Positions 34,094 through 43,875 of a stretch of 64,000 bases of DNA are shown here, piece after piece (within the stretch, counting starts at the first letter, position 1; the number at the start of each line of letters is the position of its first letter). The DNA comes from Nemertoderma westbladi (lineage: Eukaryota; Xenacoelomorpha; Nemertodermatida; Nemertodermatidae). The translations under genes and the position numbers were made by a program. The DNA lies in assembly GCA_032718475.1 (NCBI GenBank), contig JAUCBJ010006938.1:87026-151025 (forward strand), given 5' to 3'. A model generated the notes under the pieces. That model had not been told where the DNA came from, made no database searches, and worked only from the letters and a program-made list of their open reading frames with translations.

Positions 34094-34168
34094 TGGCTCC
34101 CCCCAGCGGAGGGCAGTGAACTGACAGAAGCGATGATGCCTGGAAACCATAATAGTTCGGGGGCTTTA

Positions 34169-34840
34169 TTATACGGCTTGAATGTGAATGTTTTCCAATG
34201 TTGCTGGGGTTGGCTCCGGTGAGTGGTTTGTGGGTGTGGGTGTAGATTTTAGCGCGGGTGGATTTGGAGCTGTGGTTGACAACTGCGATTTATATGCTAC
34301 TTTGAGTCTGTCAACAGAGATGGAGTCTTGTTTACCATTGATGTCGAGCAAGAAACATTTATCACCCGCCTTCAAGACTTTGAATGGACCTGAATAGGGC
34401 CGCTCCAGGGGTCCGTGGTGTTTGTCTACTCGGACATAAACGAATCCAGTTGATGATAAGTGGTTTGGAAAGTGTTCATGTCGTTGGCCATGATAGTTGA
34501 AAGGCGGAGGGAGTGCGGAATGCATTGCAGTTTGAAGACGTAGCAGAAATTCATTATCCGGACAGTCAGTAGGAGATCTGCGCTGTAGACATTCCCCTGG
34601 GAGGTATAGAGCTGTGCCGTAAACAAGGTCGGCAGATGAGCAGTCGCTGTCTTCATGCCAGGCAGTCCACATTCCGAGGAGAACGAGGGGTAACTCATCC
34701 ATCCAGTTTGGGTTGTTGAGGCGAGCCTTTAGGGCAGCTTTAACTTGACGGTGCATCCGCTCTACAATACCGTTAGCTTGAGGGTGGTAGGCTGTAGTGG
34801 ACGAGGCAGAGATGCCTAGTAGTTGTGTAACTTCGACCAC
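34169..34840 (-). pseudogene. Gypsy-2 integrase C-terminal half
   Basis: Reads TTAYHPQANGIVERMHRQVKAAL, containing the catalytic Glu, then LPLVLLGMWTAWHED and a C-terminal part with YSGPFKVLKAGDKCFLLDINGK and VDRLKVAY. It is joined to the upstream half by a frameshift near 34820-34840. Confidence 0.88.
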
Positions 34841-35719
34841 AAGTGCGAAGTGAATTGGGAGCCGCGATCTGAGACAATGTCGATGGGAACACCAAACCGA
34901 GCAATCCAGTGCCTAATGAGTGCACGGGCACAGGACTCAGTGGTGGCGTTCTGCAGAGGAATTGCCTCTGGCCAGCGAGTGAAGCGGTCTATGATGGTAA
35001 ACAGATACGAATTGCCTTCTGATTCAGGAAGGGGTCCCACAAGGTCAACATGGAGACTGGCAAACCGTTGGTCGGGTCGTGGCCGATGTGTAAGTGGGGC
35101 ATGTACATGACGTTGCACTTTTGATGCCTGGCACGGATGGCACTCTCGGCACCATCTTCTGACATCAGATTTTAATTTGTGCCAAACAAACCTGGAGGAT
35201 ATGGTGCGTTGCGTTGGGCGGCAACCAGTATGTGCCAGATTGTGAATTGTGTTGAAAATGTGCTTAGTCCATGAAGCTGGCACTATGGGACGATTGCTGC
35301 CTGTAGAGATGTCGCACAGGACGGTATAATCGCCGAAAGAAACATCTTTGAGGTTGAGTCCAGATATAGCTGTCCGATAGGAAGCGATTTCATTGGAAGA
35401 AACCTGGTCAGCTGCCAATTGGCGGTAATCGATAGTAGGAACATGAATCACAGAGATTGTTGGACTGACTGCCCGAGAGAGTGCATCAGCAACCACATTA
35501 TCAGAACCATTGATATGGCGAACATCGGTGGTAAACTCTGATATGTATGAGAGTTGACGAGTTTGTCGTGGTGATCTGTCGGTGGATGTAGAAAGGGCGA
35601 AAGTCAAAGGCTTGTGGTCGGTTAGGCTATGGAACTTCCGGCCTTCAATAAAGTGTTGGAAGTGTTTGACTGAGGTGAATATCGCCAACAGTTCACAGTC
35701 GAAGGTACTGTATTTTGAC
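34816..35719 (-). pseudogene. Gypsy-2 RNase H end and integrase N-terminal half
   Basis: Contains FTSVKHFQHFIEGRKF, LTDHKPLTFAL, NVVADALSRAV, the zinc region ISSRFVWHKLK with WCRECHPCQASK, HVDLVGPLPESEG (first Asp), IIDRFTRWPEAIP and IVSDRGSQFTS (second Asp). A frameshift near 35700-35720 separates it from RT. Confidence 0.9.
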
Positions 35720-37495
35720 TCAGCAGTGGTGAGTTTCCTGGAGAAAAAACGCCAGGGGTAGCCATGTATCAGAAACTGAGTTTAGCTGTTCAATTTGGGC
35801 TCCGACTGCGATATCTGATGCATCGGTGCTGATCCTCATCTCACTCGCAGAACTAGGGTGTACGAGAAGAGTTGCAGATGCTAGCGTTGCCTTAGCAGCT
35901 TCAAAGGCGGACTGACATTCGGTGGTCCAAGTGATGTCTTTCCCCTTTCCCTTAGTGGCATCATGGAGAGCTGCGAGGGTGGCGGCAATACGTGGCATAA
36001 AACGGTGATAGTAGTTTATCATGCCAAGGAAACGTTGTAAGGCGAGTTTTGTCTTGGGGGTTGGGTATTCGATGATAGCTGCAACTTTAGAGGGAAGCGG
36101 AGCGATACCAGAAGCACTGATGCTGTGGCCAAGGTATGTTAGTTCTGATACACCGAACACACATTTACCTCTGTTAACTACCATCCCATTGTCCAGGAGG
36201 AGGCGGAATACCTGCTGTATGTGGTTGACATGTTCCTCTGAAGTAGCGCTAGCAACGAGGATGTCATCGAGATATACAAAAACAAAGGGGACACCATGAA
36301 TGATACCATCCATAAGACGCTGAAAGTCTTGCGCTGCATTCTTAAGACCGAATGGCATTCGTAGGAACTCGAATAGCCCAAATGGTGTTATAATGGCAGT
36401 TTTCGGTATATCACTGGCGTGTACAGGTATGTGGTGAAAACCTCGCACCAAGTCGATCTTTGAGAAAATCCTCATGTTCTCGAGGCTAGCATTAAAGTCA
36501 TGGATGTGGGGTAGTGGATAACGATCATCTATGGTGACATCGTTGAGCCGGTGGAAGTCTCCACATGGGCGCCAGCCACCACCAGGTTTGGGGGCGATAT
36601 GGAGGGGAGAGGACCAAGGTGAATTAGATTGGCGAATAATTCCGAGTTCCTCCATTTTGGCAAATTCAGTCTTGGCGATGGCTAACTTGTCTGCATCGAG
36701 GCGTCGTGCACGAGCGTGGAGAGGTGGTCCCTCCTTTGTGAGAATGTGGTGCTCCATGCCATGTTTATTGGAGGCTTCAGCAAAGAAACGAGGAATAAGG
36801 AGATCAGGGTACTCGTCTATAATCTTGTCAAAGGCGCTCTCAGATGGGGCATGAATGCCGGAAATGGAGGCCTGAACAGTGGTTTCCCGTGATGGGATCG
36901 TGGAAAGCAGCTCCATGTCTAGGAGGCGGCGCCCAGCCATGTCGATAGCTAAATGGTTATCTGCGAAAAAATCGGCACCGAGTATGGGTCGAGAAACATC
37001 AGCGAGACGAAACTCGTGGGTGAATGATCGACGACCTAGGAGAAGAGGGATGTTTCGTGTACCCCAAGTGCGGATGATGGTGTCATTAGCGGCTATGAGA
37101 GACTCAGTACACGAGTTGAACCGTTTGTCGTGGGCAGAGGCAGGGTAAACTGAGTAATCTGCACCACAGTCGACTAGGAAGTTGCGACCAGAGCGGCAGT
37201 CACTGACCATCATTGTTTTTCTCATCGTCATTTGATCAAGGCCGACCGTGGAGACGTCTAGCGGCCGGCCTGGGAGTTTCCCGAGGTTAAAAACTTGGGC
37301 CGGATTGGGTGGCTGCATTCGGTACAAGGTGACGGAGGATGCAACCATCATGGTTGCATTTACGGGCATTTTCTCCAAATCTATTGTGGAAATAACAAAG
37401 TTCATTCCGGGCTTTTGTTCTTTGCTTTGAAGGAGGCGGCGCGGAATGTGTAGAGTTGATGCCTGGGTGGCCGAAATTATTGGCTGAAGCTTCAA
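35720..37495 (-). pseudogene. Gypsy-2 protease, RT and RNase H
   Basis: Protease region FLVDCGADYSVYPAS has Cys where Ser/Thr of the D-S/T-G triad is expected, followed by PILGADFF. The RT reads PWSSPLHIAPKPGGGWRPCGDF, FSKIDLVRGFHHIPV, GLFEFLRMPFGLKNAAQDFQ and the catalytic FVYLDDILVAS, then FLGMINYYHRFMPRIA and RNase H STDASDIAVGAQI. The frame is open for 591 codons and overlaps the gag frame (37287-37495), an arrangement consistent with frameshift expression of pol. Confidence 0.9.
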
Positions 37496-38042
37496 TAATG
37501 TTATCTGCCTCTATTGCCAGTTGGTCAAGCTCCGACGTTTTGGAACCAGCCAGGATACGGCGCACTTCGATAGGCATTTGAGCCAGGAAAAGAGCATGGA
37601 ATATTGTCTCAGGGTTGCCATTGAGAGAACGCATGTGTCGAAGCAGTCCCGATGGTGTACGATCCCCAAGACCAGATAATGACAGTAATTCATTGTCTTT
37701 GGCCGCTTGAGATTTACCAAAGGTTTTGATGAGGGCTGTCTTCAGAGTTTCATAGCGATCATCAATTGGAGGGCTGAGGATAATCGATCTAACTTCTTTA
37801 GCAGTGGCATTGTCCAGAGCTGCAACGATGTAATTAAACTTTGTCTTGTCGACAGTAATCGGGGGTGTTCTCGAGTCAAACTGCGCCTCCACTTGAGCAA
37901 ACCAAACTTCTGGTTCGGCTGTCCAGAACATAGGGAGTTTGACAGAAACGGACGAAATTACTGGTGCAGGAGATGGATCAGTGACAGGCGTCGTTAGGTT
38001 TTTGATGGCCTGAGCTAGTAGCTGAATGTCGTTTTGATCCAT
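37287..38042 (-). CDS. Gypsy-2 gag
   Basis: Open from ATG 38042 (MDQNDIQLLAQAIKNL) to 37287. It includes KLPMFWTAEPEVWFAQVEAQF, KDNELLSLSGLGDRTPSGLLRHM and AQMPIEVRRILAGS, matching gypsy-1 gag. The C-terminal CYFHNRFGENARKC is a CCHC-like knuckle in which the second ligand is spaced unusually. It would assemble the particle that packages element RNA. This frame has no stop, though the 5' LTR is disrupted. Confidence 0.78.
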   Translation of the reverse strand: MDQNDIQLLAQAIKNLTTPVTDPSPAPVISSVSVKLPMFWTAEPEVWFAQVEAQFDSRTPPITVDKTKFNYIVAALDNATAKEVRSIILSPPIDDRYETLKTALIKTFGKSQAAKDNELLSLSGLGDRTPSGLLRHMRSLNGNPETIFHALFLAQMPIEVRRILAGSKTSELDQLAIEADNIIEASANNFGHPGINSTHSAPPPSKQRTKARNELCYFHNRFGENARKCNHDGCILRHLVPNAATQSGPSF

Positions 38043-38072
38043 CACGTGTGTTTTTGCTTGGTACAATGAGTT

Positions 38073-38089
38073 CGGCGTCCGGGTCACCA
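38073..38089 (-). promoter_or_regulatory. Gypsy-2 primer-binding site
   Basis: Minus strand TGGTGACCCGGACGCCG starts 2 nt inside the 5' LTR end. It begins with TGG as expected for pairing with a tRNA 3' CCA end. I cannot name the tRNA. Confidence 0.65.
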
Positions 38090-38250
38090 GTTGAGCGTGA
38101 GCTAAGTTTAGTGTATTATTATCTTTTGATCATTAAAATAATACGTAATAAAAGTATTAATACATATATGCGTCTTTCAGTACAAAGTGTAGTGATCTAG
38201 CTAGCTATATGAACTAAAAGATATACGCCGATATACGGCGTACTGACTGT

Positions 38251-38270
38251 TGACGTCACGGCTGACGTCA
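38251..38270 (+). promoter_or_regulatory. Two CRE-like octamers in the LINE 5' UTR
   Basis: TGACGTCA occurs at 38251-38258 and 38263-38270, 12 bp apart centre to centre, within 60 bp of the element start. A small inverted repeat TACGCCG / CGGCGTA lies just upstream (38224-38242). LINEs need an internal promoter downstream of their 5' end, so these are good candidates. CREB/ATF binding is inference from the motif. Confidence 0.6.
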
Positions 38271-38349
38271 CCACGGTGCAACATACTGATAGGCTGCTAC
38301 ACCGCAACGTGAACGATCTATCGCCGGATTTTCGAGCGGATTCCCCTAC

Positions 38350-41300
38350 ATGGCGCCATCCCAGCGCTGCTGCAAGTGTCGCAGCGGCTCTTGCCGAGGG
38401 TGCAAGTGTGCTTGTGCGGGAGTTCCCTGTTCCTCCTGCAAACCTCTGGAGCAGAACTCGTGCGCGAACAGGCCGAGCTCACCCGATCCAGATAGTCTCG
38501 CGATGCCCCCGAGGTACAGCGGTTCCGCGGGCCATGGGGTTCTCGACTATCTGGTATCCAACTCGCCCAGATGGAAACCGCGTCAAGCCACAGCGGACCT
38601 TGCGCATAACGGCTATGTAACCCCGGAAGTTATAAACTCAACCCTGGAGGAGCTCGACGACCTGATGGACCAGACTCTAACCCCAGGAGAATTCGATCCG
38701 GACTGCACATTAACCCTGCAAATGGGCGCTGGATCCCCGGCCCCCTCATCGGGTCCCCCAGTATCGGTGTCTTACCAGTCGGGTTCCCCAGTTCCAGGTG
38801 TCGGTTATTCCGTCCCAACCAGTACGGATGTTGATTATCCCGCCCCTACCAGTCCGGCTGTCGGTCATTCTGCCCCTACCAGTCCAGGAGTCGGTCATTC
38901 TGCCCCTACCAGTCCGGGTGTCTGTCATTCTGCCCCTGCCAGTCCGGGTGTCGGTCATTCTGCCCCTACCAGTCCGGGTGTCGGTCATTCTACCCCTACC
39001 AGTACAGGTGTCGGTCATTCTGCCCCTACCAGTCCAGGTGTCGGTTATTCCGTTCCAACCAGTCCAGGTGTCGGTCAGTCGGTCCCTATCAGTCAGGTTG
39101 TTGGTCTTTCTGCCCCTACCAGTCCGGGTGTCGATTATCCCGTCCCTACCAGTCTGGGTGTCGGTCATTCTGACCCAACCAGTCTGGGTGTTGATTATCC
39201 TGTCCCTACCAGTCCGGGTGTCGGTAATTCTGTCCCAACCAGTCCGGGTGTCGATTATCCCGTCCCTACCAGTCCGGGTGTCGATTATCCCGTCCCTACC
39301 AGTCCGGGTGTCGGTCATTCTGCCCAAACCAGTCCGGGTGTCGGTTATTCTGCCCCTACCAGTCCGGGTGTCGGTTATTCCGTACCAACCAGCCCAGGTG
39401 TCGGTCAGTCGGTCCCTATCAGTCAGGTTGTTGGTCTTTCTGCCCCTACCAGTCCGGGTGTCGGTTATTCAGTCCCAACCAGTCCGGGTATAAGTCAGTA
39501 TGTCGGTCAGTCTGCCCCTACCAGTCCGGGTGTCGGTTATTCCGTCCCTACCAGTCCAGGTGTCGGTCAGTCGGTCCCAGTCGTCCCTATCAGTCCGGTT
39601 GTCGGTCTTTCTGCCCCTACCAGTCCGGGTGTCGGTTATTCCGTCCCTACCAGTCCGGGTCTCGGTTATGCCGTCCCTACCAGTCCAGGTCTCGCTCAGT
39701 CGGTCCCAGTCATCCCTTTCAGTCCGGTTGTCGGTCTTTCTGCCCCTACCAGTCCGGATGTCGGTTATTCCATCCGAACCAGCCCAGGTGTTGGTCACTC
39801 CGTCCCTACCAGTCCGGGTGTCAGTCAGTATGTCGGTCATTCCGTCCCTACCAGTCCAGGTGTCGGTCTTTCCGTCCCTATCAGTCCAGGTGTCGGTCAT
39901 TCCGCCCCAACCAGTCCAGGTGTCGGTCAGTCAGCCCCTCACAGTCTGTGTGTTGGTCACTCCCTTCCTACGAGTGCGGGTGTCAGTCATTCCGCCTCTA
40001 CCAGCCTGGGTGTCGATCATTCCATCCCCAACCCTCTGGGTGTCGGTTGTTCCGCCCCTTCTAGTCTGGACATCGGTTTATCAGCTCCCACCAGTATCGG
40101 TGTCAGTCCAACGGTACGCACCAGCGCCCTCAGTACCCATTGTCCATCGTGCGCGCGGTTAGTGGCCATCAAAGCAAATGGTAATCTACGCATTCACGGA
40201 CCAGTCTCCCAACGTTGCCCAGGGTCAGATCACCCTCCAGGAATGACAACTGGTCCCCCAATCCATTTGGGAAGCCAATCATCTGGCGAGACAGTGGAGC
40301 TACCAGACAGGGATATTCTTAATCAGTTACAGGGATGTTACATCTCCGGGACGCCACCCACCATCGCCACCGTCTCCGGGACGCCACCCACCGTTGCCAC
40401 CGTCTCCGGGACGCCACCCACCAGCGCCGCCATCTCCGTGACGCCACCCACCATCACCACCGTCTTGGGGCCGCCACCCACCAGCGCCACCGTCTCCGTG
40501 ACGCCACACACCATCGCCACCGTCCTGGGGGCGTCAGCCACTGCCGCCACCGTCTTGGGGTCGCCACACATCAGCGCCACCGTCTCTGTGACGCCACCCA
40601 TCAGCGCCACCGTCTCTGAGACGCCACCTATCAGTGCCACCGTCTGCGGGACACCACCAATCATCGCCAACGTATCTGGGACGCCACCCATCATTGCCAC
40701 CGTCTCCGGGACGCCACCAATCAGCGCCACCATCTCTGGGACACCACCCATCATCGCCACCGCGTCTGGGGTGCAGCCCACTAGGCCAAAAACAACACAA
40801 AGTCGCCCAAAAGTGTCAGGTGTTGGTTCAACGCTTCTGCCAAACAGAAATAGGGCCAATGTTAGCGACATTCTTGACGAGTACTGGCAAGCGGGCCACC
40901 CATCAGGTCCGCTACACAGCGTGGACACCGACGGTCTAATGGAGAGAGCCTTTGGCACACCGCTGCGGGAGAAGGGAGACCCACCGGACCTTATATTACA
41001 CCAGTGGCATAGAGTCACCCAGCTCCAGGGCTCTCGCTACAGACTTCCGGGTGGCTCTGTTGGTAGGGACGTGGTATCCTTGCTCGACAATGAGGCTAAG
41101 GCTTTAATAGCTGGACTTGGTCGTGGTGAATCATCAGCTCGTTCCGAACGTTTAATGCTGGTCGATGCGTTGATCACACATCGAGATCCAAAGATCGTTA
41201 AGGCGGCCGATATCCGCCGCCTAATCAGTCGCAGGGTGGCGTTGTGGTGCTCCGGCGAGATCGAAGCCCTCTTACAAGAGGCTGAGCGAGGCTCCCCTGG

Positions 41301-42774
41301 GCGCACTACAGGAAGGCGTGCAGGAACCCAACCCCCCAATTCGGATAAAGAACACACAGTCCGTGTGTTTACGAGACTAATGTTGGAGGGGAAGGTAAGA
41401 AACGCAGTCCGCTGGGTGACCGGTTGGGAGTCCGGAGGCGTGTTGGACCCAGAGTCCGATATCGAAGTTGGTCAGCAAAGAGTCAAAGTACTCGATGTTC
41501 TTCGGAATAAACACCCGGCTGCAGCGCCTCCCAATAGAGAATCATTAATACAGTGCGGCGAGCCGCCTCTCAAGGTCGACGTCGACGTGACGGCGGCGCA
41601 CATCGAGGAGGTGGCCCGGCGCCTGCACGGTGGTGGCGGTCCCGCGGGTTGCGACTCCACACGCTGGCAGGATTATCTGCTCTGCTATGGCGCCCATAGT
41701 GAGTGCCTCCGAGACACAGTTGCTGCAATCACCCGGACTCTAGCGAATGTAGTCGTACCGCGGGAGTCTGTCCGGGCACTTATGTCTGGCCGACTGATCG
41801 CGCTGGATAAGTGTCCGGGTGTGCGGCCCATCGGAATCGGGGAGTGTCTCCGGCGTATAATGGCCCGCGCAATGGCCGCGATCACAGGGGATGACGTCAC
41901 CATCACGTGTGGCGCCGAACAGCTGTTGGCGGGGACCTCCGCAGGAGTCGAGGCTGCGATACACTCGATGTCGTCGCTGTTCGAGGATAACAGTGACTCG
42001 GGTTGGGGGGTGCTACTGGTGGACGCGGCCAACGCGTTCAACTCGCTCAACCGGGTAGCTGCGTTGTGGAATGCGCGCTGCCTGTGGCCTCGATGCTCTA
42101 CATTCCTGTTTAACAGTTATCGGGGCCACAGTATCCTTGTCATGAAGGGGACTGATGCAATTATATTCAGCGCGGAGGGCGTTACCCAGGGCGACCCCCT
42201 TGCAATGCTGCTGTACGCCATCGGAGCCCTCCCGTTGATCCGGAGTTTACGGTCCCCTACAGTCCGGGAGAGTTGGTACGCCGACGATTCTGGCGGGGCG
42301 GGTGAACTCCCAGACTTACTACGGTGGTTTGAGAAGCTGCTCAAACTCGGCCCTGCTTTTGGTTACTTCCCCGAGATGTCCAAATGCTACCTCGTAGTCG
42401 ACCCCGAGTACGAGGACGAGGCTCGCAGAGTCTTCAGTGGCCACCAGATAAAGATTGTAACGGGTCACCGGTTTCTCGGGGGGTTTCTCGGGAGTTCGGG
42501 AGAACGACGCCAGTATGTGCGGGCGAAGGTGGCTGCGTGGGTAGAGGCGACGGACGCACTGGCGACGATGGCTGAATCCCAACCACAGGCGGCCTTCTCC
42601 GCCATGGTCTGCTCGTTGCAGCGTGAGTGGGCATATCTCCAGAGGGTCACCGTCGACTGCGAAGAGGAGTACGCCGTTCTAGAGACAGCCATCGCCCAAA
42701 GATTCCTTCCTGCAGTGATCGGAGGAACCATAACTCCGGCAGAACGAAAACTGTTTAGTTTGTCCCAGGTCTAG
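38350..42774 (+). CDS. LINE ORF: Cys-rich N-terminus, 30-bp repeat domains, reverse transcriptase
   Basis: 1474 codons from ATG 38350. Residues 7-45 hold a dense Cys cluster (CCKC, C..CKCAC, CSSC). Residues about 150-590 are some 40 copies of a decapeptide like PTSPGVGHSA. Residues about 665-810 are a second decapeptide repeat (GTPPTIATVS). The RT core follows with ALDKCPGVRPIGIGE, LLVDAANAFNSLNR (near 1220), EGVTQGDPLAMLLYA (near 1277) and the catalytic WYADD (1309-1313). It stops at TAG 42772. Coding continues at once in another frame (GLRNPVAEAKPS), so a 1-nt indel near 42760-42772 broke it. The RT is unlike RTE or CR1 types and belongs to a lineage I cannot place confidently. Confidence 0.85.
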   Translation: MAPSQRCCKCRSGSCRGCKCACAGVPCSSCKPLEQNSCANRPSSPDPDSLAMPPRYSGSAGHGVLDYLVSNSPRWKPRQATADLAHNGYVTPEVINSTLEELDDLMDQTLTPGEFDPDCTLTLQMGAGSPAPSSGPPVSVSYQSGSPVPGVGYSVPTSTDVDYPAPTSPAVGHSAPTSPGVGHSAPTSPGVCHSAPASPGVGHSAPTSPGVGHSTPTSTGVGHSAPTSPGVGYSVPTSPGVGQSVPISQVVGLSAPTSPGVDYPVPTSLGVGHSDPTSLGVDYPVPTSPGVGNSVPTSPGVDYPVPTSPGVDYPVPTSPGVGHSAQTSPGVGYSAPTSPGVGYSVPTSPGVGQSVPISQVVGLSAPTSPGVGYSVPTSPGISQYVGQSAPTSPGVGYSVPTSPGVGQSVPVVPISPVVGLSAPTSPGVGYSVPTSPGLGYAVPTSPGLAQSVPVIPFSPVVGLSAPTSPDVGYSIRTSPGVGHSVPTSPGVSQYVGHSVPTSPGVGLSVPISPGVGHSAPTSPGVGQSAPHSLCVGHSLPTSAGVSHSASTSLGVDHSIPNPLGVGCSAPSSLDIGLSAPTSIGVSPTVRTSALSTHCPSCARLVAIKANGNLRIHGPVSQRCPGSDHPPGMTTGPPIHLGSQSSGETVELPDRDILNQLQGCYISGTPPTIATVSGTPPTVATVSGTPPTSAAISVTPPTITTVLGPPPTSATVSVTPHTIATVLGASATAATVLGSPHISATVSVTPPISATVSETPPISATVCGTPPIIANVSGTPPIIATVSGTPPISATISGTPPIIATASGVQPTRPKTTQSRPKVSGVGSTLLPNRNRANVSDILDEYWQAGHPSGPLHSVDTDGLMERAFGTPLREKGDPPDLILHQWHRVTQLQGSRYRLPGGSVGRDVVSLLDNEAKALIAGLGRGESSARSERLMLVDALITHRDPKIVKAADIRRLISRRVALWCSGEIEALLQEAERGSPGRTTGRRAGTQPPNSDKEHTVRVFTRLMLEGKVRNAVRWVTGWESGGVLDPESDIEVGQQRVKVLDVLRNKHPAAAPPNRESLIQCGEPPLKVDVDVTAAHIEEVARRLHGGGGPAGCDSTRWQDYLLCYGAHSECLRDTVAAITRTLANVVVPRESVRALMSGRLIALDKCPGVRPIGIGECLRRIMARAMAAITGDDVTITCGAEQLLAGTSAGVEAAIHSMSSLFEDNSDSGWGVLLVDAANAFNSLNRVAALWNARCLWPRCSTFLFNSYRGHSILVMKGTDAIIFSAEGVTQGDPLAMLLYAIGALPLIRSLRSPTVRESWYADDSGGAGELPDLLRWFEKLLKLGPAFGYFPEMSKCYLVVDPEYEDEARRVFSGHQIKIVTGHRFLGGFLGSSGERRQYVRAKVAAWVEATDALATMAESQPQAAFSAMVCSLQREWAYLQRVTVDCEEEYAVLETAIAQRFLPAVIGGTITPAERKLFSLSQV
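38800..40110 (+). repeat. In-frame 30-bp minisatellite (about 40 units)
   Basis: Unit close to CCTACCAGTCCGGGTG + TCGGTCATTCTGCC, encoding PTSPGVGHSA variants. The period stays a multiple of 3 throughout; a few units are longer (for example around 39490 and 39585). Confidence 0.95.
40335..40775 (+). repeat. Second in-frame 30-bp minisatellite (about 14 units)
   Basis: Unit close to GGGACGCCACCCACC + ATCGCCACCGTCTCC, encoding GTPPTIATVS variants. It is unrelated in sequence to the first array but has the same period. Confidence 0.95.
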
Positions 42775-43640
42775 GACTGCGAAATCCGGTAGCCGAGGCA
42801 AAACCGTCGTACCTCGTATCCTTGCATGGGACCCGGTTCCTGAGTAGCGCGATGGCCGGCACCGAGGAATTCGACCTCCCAGCCCACCGGGACTGCTTGG
42901 CGAAGGCGAGGAAGGTCGACCGAGACGACCGGAAACTGACCGAGATCTCAGAGTTCGAGGAGGCACTGGGGGCGATGACCGAACGCCGCTGCCGCACTAT
43001 CCGCCGAGCGGCGGAGTACAAAACCGGTAGTTGGATCTCGTCGATTCCCCGGGCGGACCTCCAGTACGATCTATCCCCACGTGAGTTTCGTGACGCGATC
43101 GCCGTGCGATACGGAAGTCCCCTCCTTGGAGTACACAGCCGGTGCGACGGATGCGGGGCTGCCTTCGACCTGAACCATGGGTTGAACTGTAAGAAGGGCG
43201 GCCTCGTCATCCAGCGCCACAATGAGCTGAGAGACACTGTGGGCGACCTCGCGGCGTTGGCATTTGGGCCGCGCAATGTAATGCTGGAGCCAGTAGTAAG
43301 GGAGCAGTTGGAGGAAGGTGACGGGACAGGACTGCGGTGCGATGTAGGTATTAGGGGCGCGTTTAACGTGCAGACTCAGGCGTTGATCTATATCAGGTCA
43401 ACCAACCTTGACGCCGAGTCGTACGTCAACCGCGCTCCTATGACCGTTCTCGAGGCGGCGGAGGACGAGAAGAAGCGGCTATACGCGGCTGCTGTAGCAG
43501 CTCGTTGCGGCGATTTCTCTCCCTTCGTGGCTTCGTGCGACGGAGTGTTGGCACCGCAGGCCAATAGACTGCTCAGAGTCATAGCCACCAGACTCCATGC
43601 ATCCTGGGGGAAACCCTACGCGACAGTCATGGGATGGGTC
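42775..43640 (+). pseudogene. LINE ORF C-terminal domain (zinc and nuclease-like), split by gypsy-3
   Basis: In the frame that follows the TAG, coding continues through RCDGCGAAFDLNHGLNC, GGLVIQRHNELRD, LEPVVRE, RCDVGIRGAF and QTQALIYI, then KKRLYAAAVAARCGDFSPFV. C-x2-C-x8-H-x4-C followed by RHNE..RD and a later D/Q-x-x-x-I strand resembles the zinc knuckle plus PD-(D/E)XK-type endonuclease at the C-terminus of some LINEs. Catalytic identity is inference. The frame runs into gypsy-3 at 43641 in ATVMGWV and resumes at 48146. Confidence 0.7.
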
Positions 43641-43848
43641 TGTAGAGTTTGTGTAGTGTGTAGTACAGGGCGAAATACGGTACCGTACCTATGGTTATAT
43701 ATATAGGCCTACATACAGATTGTAGTAGCTGTGCCTGATGTATTAATACTTGTATTGCGTTACCGTTAGTTAGGCTATATGATGTTAGCCTATTATATTA
43801 TATTGTATTTGGAATATTGAAGTTGTATCTCTTTCTCAACGCTCGACA
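43641..43848 (+). repeat. Gypsy-3 5' LTR
   Basis: 208 bp. A TATA-like ttatatatata is at 43695-43705. The segment 43742-43756 is complementary to the first bases after the LTR. Confidence 0.95.
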
Positions 43849-43864
43849 AAATACAAGTATTAAT
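43742..43864 (+). promoter_or_regulatory. Putative self-primer pair of gypsy-3
   Basis: ATTAATACTTGTATT (43742-43756, inside the LTR and about 40 nt after a TATA-like box) is perfectly complementary over 15 nt to AATACAAGTATTAAT (43850-43864), which starts 1 nt after the LTR where a tRNA primer site would normally lie. No TGG is present. This is the layout used by Tf1/sushi-type elements that prime with the 5' end of their own RNA; function here is inferred. Confidence 0.6.
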
Positions 43865-43875
43865 TCAATTCTGAT

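Noticed and set aside
38746-39900. Long open frames on the minus strand (repeats like RTGRDGIIDT) and in a second plus frame
   Set aside because: They are shadows of the 30-bp in-frame minisatellite; any frame without a stop in one unit stays open through the array.
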